Origin: a methanogenic archaeon ISO4-H5
GTDB taxonomy: Archaea > Thermoplasmatota > Thermoplasmata > Methanomassiliicoccales > Methanomethylophilaceae
Reading direction: 5' to 3'
DNA: 64,000 bases
NCBI GenBank assembly: GCA_001560915.1
Contig: CP014214.1
Coordinates: forward strand, 1,798,001-1,862,000
Below, one piece after another: positions 59,250 to 64,000 of this stretch (positions are counted from its first letter, which is position 1; each line of letters opens with the position of its first letter). The notes under the pieces were generated by a model. The model ran no database searches, had not been told where the DNA came from, and saw only the letters and a program-made list of their open reading frames with translations. The translations under genes were made by a program, and so were the position numbers.

Positions 59250-61408
59250 TTACCCATCCAGTTTGATCTTGTTCTCCGCTCTCATCCTCTCAGTCAACCT
59301 CACCATCTCCCTGACCGACACCATTTCGGGATACCTGTTCGTGTTCCGGATGCGGGCGCAGATGTCGTTCCCCTTCGGATCCCATATCGACACCACCAGA
59401 GCGTATTCCACGTCCTCTTCCACCTCATCCCTGCTCTTGCATTCCAGTCTGATCTTCCAATCCTTATCCTTCATCTTCTTCATCTTGAAGACCCTCTTAT
59501 GGATTGGCGACCATACATTGTTATTCGCCGGACTCGCGCCCTCCGCATTCTTGCAATACGGTACGACATTCGTCCTCACGCTATCTTCTCCGTACCTGTG
59601 TTCGACCCTGCTCATGGTCACGCATGTCACCGTTACCACCAGTCTGTTCACCTTCTTATTCGGCATTTCGATCTCCGGGACCTCTACAGTTATGATCTTC
59701 TCCGTCCCCGTCTTAATCGAGTCCAGACGCATCAGTGTGACCCTGCTGCCGTCCTCCGCTATGTCCGATTCCTCCGCCAACCCGTATCCCAACAAATCCT
59801 CCCTGCGGACATAATCGCTCTCCGGGACCCACTCGATTGGTTTCAGGGAATCGTACAATACCGCCTTGCTGGTGAGTATCCCGTCGTCCCCTATCCTGGT
59901 GCGTATCATCTCCAGCAGCCCAGCGACATAGGGTGCGGCGAAGCTCGTGCCGGCGTTGTATGCAAAACCCCTGCGGGTCACCAGTCTAGAGTATGGATCC
60001 ATTTTGATCCTGAGGTCCTGGCCCACGTTACCCGAACGTGCGACCATGTCGGGTTTCTGTATCCCATTAACCAGCATGCCCTTGCGCGTGTAGGGCGAGG
60101 GCTCGTTCCTCTTGGACAGCAGGCCCGGGTATGTCTCCCCGCTCACCGATCCGACGGATATACCAAGGATGGAGTCCGCTGGAGCGGTCATACGTGTATC
60201 GTCATCCTCGAAGACGAAGCTCAGGGAGTCGGAGCTCTTCCATACCCCGTGGTTTCCCATAGAGATGATGATCTGAACCCCGTGCTCGTATTGCAGCTCA
60301 TCCGCCTTCTTGGTAAGGGGGTCGTCCCTATCCAACGGCACGTCGCAATTGATGCTGAGGTTGAACACCTTAATCCTGTCCTTGAGAAGTTTCACAGCCT
60401 CCTCCAGACGGGGTATCAGATGGGCGGTGGTGCACCCTTCGTTGTATACGGCGCAACCGAACACCCTGTTCCTAGGCCTGAGTATAACCGACCCATCCAT
60501 GTTCCCAAACACGGCCTTGGAAGCCACCCACGACCCGTGGGGATTGGGAGCGGTATCCGCCCCGTCACATACATGGCTGCCGTCGATCAGTGAACCGAAG
60601 GATTCCGGGAAGTCTATGCGGGTATCCAGGATGGCGACGGTCCCCAGACATTTCGGGTCCACAGACGGGTCAAGTCTAAGATCCGCATCCTCCTCGACGA
60701 TGTGTATGTCGTCCTCCATCGTGACTATGCACGCCGATGTTGCGGAAAGGACCACGGGATTGCTGCAGATCTCCGTCAGCAGGGCCGGATATGATTCTAT
60801 CTCCAGCAATACAGTTCCGTCTTTCATGGGTATCCGTTCGGTGACACGGGCCCCGTCCAAAACGAAGTCGATCCTATCCAGATAGGGGTCCAGCCTGTAC
60901 TTCGAATGGCGGTCGAGCATCGTGACGTAGCTTCTGATAATCCCCCTATTCTCATCGCAGTTCTTCCTGAGCCTCCTGCTATCTTCCTCTTCGCATCGGT
61001 GTTCGGACTCAGATCCACCACATGATTGAATTTGGATACGTATCTCCTCTTGGGTTCATCGAAGGATGAATCATACCTTCTGGCATTATCGGCCATCTTA
61101 TGGAACGAATCCATCGACATCGAGGCCAGGCATTCGGTGTCCGAGAAACGGTACTGCTGATCCATACCGTTCTCCTTCAGAGGTTCGCGGATATCCCCGT
61201 GCTTACGGGTCTCGATGATCATGAGGACGTCGATGTTGTCGTTATCAGTTGCGTAACATTCCAGACTGTGCTCTATCCCCTCAATGGATCTTACTATCTT
61301 TCCTGAATGCTCGCGGGTCTCCTCGTATTTCTTTCCCCTAGATATCGGAGAAGCTTTCTTCTCGTGGACCTCGCTGTCAGGTATCCAGAATTCATTCCTT
61401 GCTGTCAT
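59250..61408 (-). CDS. Subtilisin-like (S8) serine protease with N-terminal extension, frameshifted
   Basis: The catalytic triad is present: Asp in LGTVAILDTRID, His in NPHGSWVASKA, Ser in NAGTSFAAPYVAG. The N-terminal ~145 residues (MTARNEFWIPDSEVHEKKAS onward) are in another frame that ends near 60,990. The downstream frame continues as RRLRKNCDENRGIIRSYVTM. One base gained or lost at a purine-rich GAAGAGGAAGA joins them. The start overlaps the AAA+ gene by 17 bases. No signal peptide is seen, so it acts inside the cell. AAA+/subtilase gene pairs are frequent in genomic islands and may serve defence. Confidence 0.75.
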
Positions 61409-62480
61409 AGTATCTCCTGAGTCTGTAGCTGATCGTGGAGCGAGGGATGCCAGTAAGTTCCTCCATCCTGCGAAGAGGAATGCCCGATTCATGCATCCTG
61501 ACGAGCTCTTTCATTGGTTCTTCGTCACCCTTTCCCAGCAGGAAGCTGCGATCGATGGGCCCTTCATATCCAGACAGGATTGCCTCCCGTATCTCCGATT
61601 CCATGAATGTCTCCAGATGCGCATAACTGGTCCTCCCGGATATGTCGATGATGTCTCTGATGTTGTAACCCCTTCCGGGCAGGTATCTGGACATCATCCT
61701 GTCTATCAGTATCTTCATCCCCTCCTCTGAGGGGGGAGGGAATTCCAGATGCAGATCGAATCTCCTCACCACGGCCGGGTCTATAGCCTCCGGCATATTC
61801 GTGGCGGCGATCACCACTGTATCTCTATCCAAATTGTCCATGCACTGAAGGATAGTAGATAGGATGCGTTTGGCTTCGCCGTTATCATCGAGATGCCTGT
61901 CCCTGGCGATTGCATCGAACTCATCCAGGAACAGGACGCATCCCATCCTGTAGGCATAATCGAACACGGAGCCGATGTTACTGCCTGTCTTCCCCATGTA
62001 CATCGATATGACTGTGTCCAGCCTGACATAGGCGAGTCTTAGCCCAAGGCTCCTCGCGACGGCCTTGGCAGTCATGGTCTTACCGCATCCAGGGGGGCCG
62101 GACATCAGGGCACGGCTCGCAGGACGGATCCCATCCGGCAATCTATCGGACTGCCGATGACCTTCAACCAGGCTGTTCAGGGCCCTCTTGAGGTCCGAGG
62201 AGAGTATGACGTCATCCAGTTCGATCTCGGGCGTGATAATCTCCACGTACTCGTTCTCAGTCGAACCGATGTCCCCGATATGCTGGAACGACATTCTCTG
62301 CTGATCGGTCTCCTCCCTGTAGATCGGCATATTGCGGTAAGCCTTCCGTATATCGGAAGCAAGGACACTGTTGCCTTTCTTGTCCTCATCCGCCGCTATG
62401 GCCTCCACTATGGTTGAGAACTCGTCCTCCGAACCGGCTGCATGGGCGCGTATGAGATCGACTACCATTGAGGATTTCAT
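61392..62480 (-). CDS. AAA+ ATPase paired with the subtilase
   Basis: The product has 362 residues. A classical AAA domain shows Walker A MSGPPGCGKTMTAKAVA (~130), Walker B GCVLFLDEFDAIARD (~185), sensor 1 TVVIAATNMPEAIDP and arginine finger AVVRRFDLHLEFP. The C-terminal tail (GIPLRRMEELTGIPRSTISY) is a helix-turn-helix. It resembles the FtsH/Cdc48-like ATPases that unfold substrates; here the protease partner is the adjacent S8 gene. Confidence 0.88.
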   Translation of the reverse strand: MKSSMVVDLIRAHAAGSEDEFSTIVEAIAADEDKKGNSVLASDIRKAYRNMPIYREETDQQRMSFQHIGDIGSTENEYVEIITPEIELDDVILSSDLKRALNSLVEGHRQSDRLPDGIRPASRALMSGPPGCGKTMTAKAVARSLGLRLAYVRLDTVISMYMGKTGSNIGSVFDYAYRMGCVLFLDEFDAIARDRHLDDNGEAKRILSTILQCMDNLDRDTVVIAATNMPEAIDPAVVRRFDLHLEFPPPSEEGMKILIDRMMSRYLPGRGYNIRDIIDISGRTSYAHLETFMESEIREAILSGYEGPIDRSFLLGKGDEEPMKELVRMHESGIPLRRMEELTGIPRSTISYRLRRYYDSKE

Positions 62481-62638
62481 GGGACATTAACTGGACATTG
62501 TGTCCAATATATTTATTTTATGACGTTTATTAGTTGGACAATATTTGGACAATATTTGGACATGACATCTAATGTATTAATGTCTGGTTTACACAGGAAT
62601 CGCCCCCTCGTCGACGTCATCCTACCCTTGCAATGCAC
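62481..62638 (-). promoter_or_regulatory. Promoter region with repeated GGACA motif
   Basis: TTGGACAATAT and close variants occur three times in 62,535-62,565, and TGGACATTGTGTCCA at ~62,491 is a palindrome containing the same GGACA. They lie upstream of the AAA+ start and are probably operators of the ATPase-protease pair. No gene is seen here. Confidence 0.55.
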
Positions 62639-62789
62639 CGGCTACCTCCCGCGGCGCGTATATATCTATCTTAGCAACCCGAGTATAAAGGAAAAAACGG
62701 AAGATCGTTTCCTATCCCCCGTCTCGGTTACGATATCATAGACAAAGGGACTTCGGATGATCCGTACGCTCACAAAGGTAGGTTCACAA

Positions 62790-63026
62790 TCATTTCCGGA
62801 ACAGGGGCCCTACAGCACCTACGAGATCGGAAGCCTCATCAATCTTGCTGCATAGAACCAACAGTCCGATGGAAACGATTGCGGCAGCTCCGATCAAGGG
62901 TGCTGCAGCGGTGACAGAAGAGATGACCTGGACACAAGCATCGGCGACATACTCGACAACAGATTTTATCCCATAACCGGCAAACACGATTGCCAAAACA
63001 ATGGTTCCGAGATCGTTCTCCCTCAT
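62790..63026 (-). CDS. Small two-helix membrane protein
   Basis: The product has 78 residues with two hydrophobic segments: TIVLAIVFAGYGIKSVV near the N-terminus and PLIGAAAIVSIGLLVL in the middle. The loop is short and the tail ends GPLFRK. Size and layout recall holin-like or other viral/plasmid membrane proteins. Its position at the element's right end, in both copies, suggests an element function. Confidence 0.5.
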   Translation of the reverse strand: MRENDLGTIVLAIVFAGYGIKSVVEYVADACVQVISSVTAAAPLIGAAAIVSIGLLVLCSKIDEASDLVGAVGPLFRK

Positions 63027-63161
63027 ATAATCAGAGAATGCGGTATTTCTGAGAGTTTATACGTATCATTTGGACCGTCTGGCAGTTAGAATAGTTGGAA
63101 TAGTTAGCAAAACCAAAAATCCGAAACAACCACAGAAATAAGGCAGACTACTATACGGGTT

Positions 63162-63179
63162 CCTTCAGGCCCGCCATCT
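63162..63179 (+). repeat. attR: right attachment core
   Basis: An exact copy of the 18-bp core at 16,041-16,058 (CCTTCAGGCCCGCCATCT), marking the right border of the whole island. Confidence 0.88.
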
Positions 63180-63237
63180 GTTCTCTTATCTTCTCATCTT
63201 AAACGACGGATTTCCCGCACACCTTTATCGGTCTGAA

Positions 63238-63311
63238 ACCGTTAATTGCGAAAAATTCATTTTCTGCAATTAACAAAAATTATAATTGCGTAAATGCAAT
63301 TATCGGCAATT
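63238..63311 (+). promoter_or_regulatory. Operator-like palindromes upstream of the Fic gene
   Basis: TTAATTGC and GCAATTAA flank 16 bases, and ATAATTGC/GCAATTAT form a second, tighter palindrome just before the start codon. The shared AATTGC half-site suggests a dimeric repressor, perhaps the Fic protein's own C-terminal domain. Confidence 0.55.
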
Positions 63312-64000
63312 ATGAAGGAGGAGATTTACCACCCAAAAATATCCGGAGAGGTCAGGTACTCTGACAACGGCGAATTCAGTTATTTCTGGCCTAACGATCT
63401 TCCTTTCGACATAAAACTCGATAAAAAAATTTACAAAAAAATAGAGACGGCGTTAATAGCACTGTCAAAACTAGACGGTAAAGTATCTCAGATGACAGAT
63501 CAGGAAAGAAGCATTCTTCTCGTCCCGTTCGTCCTCATGGAATCCACAAAATCCTCTGCAATTGAAGGCACTGGCACAACTATAGAGGATATTTACAAAT
63601 CAGAAAGGGTAGAAGAAAAAGATCCTCGCAAAATGATGGACAATCTAGAAGTCCTAAACTACCGCGATGCACTGAACCATGCGACATCATTGGATAACGA
63701 CAATATCACTGAAGGACTACTCCTGGAACTCCATAAAATACTCATGAAAGGTGTACGCGGAGAAAACAAGAATCCGGGAGCATATCGTTCTGTCCAAGTA
63801 TTGGTAGGGGCCAGAGGGGACACGCTGGAAAATGCCAAATTCGTTCCCATGCCTCCAGAGCAGGTACCCTGGAAGATTAGGAATCTCTTCGAATACATCA
63901 ACTCCCCGTACGAAAACATCCTTGTTTCTGCCGCACTCTCCCATTACCAGTTCGAGACAATACATCCATTCACAGACGGAAACGGAAGAATGGGGAGACT
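63312..64000 (+). CDS. Fic-domain protein, 3' truncated by the window edge
   Basis: At least 229 residues are visible. The N-terminal inhibitory-helix motif STKSSAIEGTGTTIEDI is present (S/T-x3-E-G/N type), as is the catalytic loop HPFTDGNGRMGRL (His-Pro-Phe-x-Asp-Gly-Asn-Gly-Arg). Fic enzymes transfer AMP or other nucleotides to proteins, and members of this size usually carry a C-terminal winged helix. The ATG at 63312 (MKEEIYHPKISG) is chosen; another in-frame ATG lies at 63294. It lies just outside the island. Confidence 0.9.
   Translation, partial: MKEEIYHPKISGEVRYSDNGEFSYFWPNDLPFDIKLDKKIYKKIETALIALSKLDGKVSQMTDQERSILLVPFVLMESTKSSAIEGTGTTIEDIYKSERVEEKDPRKMMDNLEVLNYRDALNHATSLDNDNITEGLLLELHKILMKGVRGENKNPGAYRSVQVLVGARGDTLENAKFVPMPPEQVPWKIRNLFEYINSPYENILVSAALSHYQFETIHPFTDGNGRMGR

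Larger units (their letters stand above)
58747..63179. mobile_element. Second, smaller integrative element or remnant (~4.4 kb)
   Basis: It has an att copy at each end, an integrase remnant just inside the left end reading toward it, and the same ~540-bp right end as the large element. Its cargo is a subtilase and an AAA+ ATPase. The layout matches tandem insertion of related elements in one tRNA gene. Confidence 0.7.
62639..63179. repeat. ~540-bp right-end repeat, copy 2
   Basis: Second copy of 58,226-58,762, ending in the exact 18-bp att core. It holds the intact small membrane-protein gene and the 32-bp arm-type site at ~63,074-63,105. Confidence 0.85.

Noticed and set aside
59124-60593. 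489-codon plus-strand frame opposite the subtilase
   Set aside because: The subtilase frame holds the full catalytic triad; the opposite frame is His/Arg/Leu-rich and lacks any motif.
58164-62741. Two similar plus-strand frames with GYLPRRVYIYLSNPSIKEK in the right-end repeats
   Set aside because: The shared sequence follows from the DNA repeat; the frames start in unrelated sequence and diverge after an indel, so they are not conserved as protein.

Overview
The window looks like the chromosome of a host-associated methanogenic archaeon, most likely of the Methanomassiliicoccales (Methanomethylophilaceae). This is inference from gene content. The archaeal markers are a CTP-dependent riboflavin kinase, pantoate kinase, a GINS subunit, TrmI, an archaeal-type ProRS and a DUF357 protein. 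TATA boxes with short or absent leaders and the gut-type surface adhesins point the same way.

Bases 1-16,040 are core chromosome. A leftward run prs-proS-trmI-purSLQ links PRPP synthesis to purine synthesis. It is followed by a SulP-type transporter, a DUF357 gene, a CoA/nucleotide cluster (pantoate kinase, CoaBC, Tmk, Toprim protein), an orphan TnpB, a DUF167 gene, GINS, an MBL-fold hydrolase, a CBS protein and tRNA-Lys(CTT).

Bases 16,041-63,179 are an integrated island. The last bases of tRNA-Lys (18 bp) recur at 63,162-63,179, and a degraded copy lies at 58,747-58,762. A ~540-bp right-end repeat precedes both right-hand copies, and integrase sequence follows both left-hand ones. This describes two tandem integrative elements: a ~42.7-kb one with an intact integrase and a ~4.4-kb one with an integrase remnant, an AAA+ ATPase and a subtilase. 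The large element begins with integrase, helicase-like replication protein and ribbon-helix-helix genes. It then carries an IS1111-type IS and a ~22-kb surface/uptake region: a FecCD/BtuCD-type importer, a binding protein fused to an extra N-terminal domain, and large secreted beta-propeller, leucine-rich and InlB-like proteins. An IS4-superfamily element sits exactly at the stop codon of one of these genes.

Bases 45,200-57,750 repeatedly combine three gene families: multi-zinc-ribbon/HTH proteins, DUF3800 proteins, and winged-helix proteins with a shared C-terminal domain, together with many fragments. Each DUF3800 3' end (three intact genes and one remnant) is met head-on by a short structured RNA candidate, with a TATA-like box exactly 21 bp before its predicted 5' end. 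Two of these RNAs share a fold with compensatory stem changes. This DUF3800-RNA pairing is the best candidate for a little-described system here. A DUF4143 ATPase, a serine recombinase-ATPase pair, a segmental duplication and iteron-like repeats fill the rest. The window ends in a Fic-domain gene just beyond the island.
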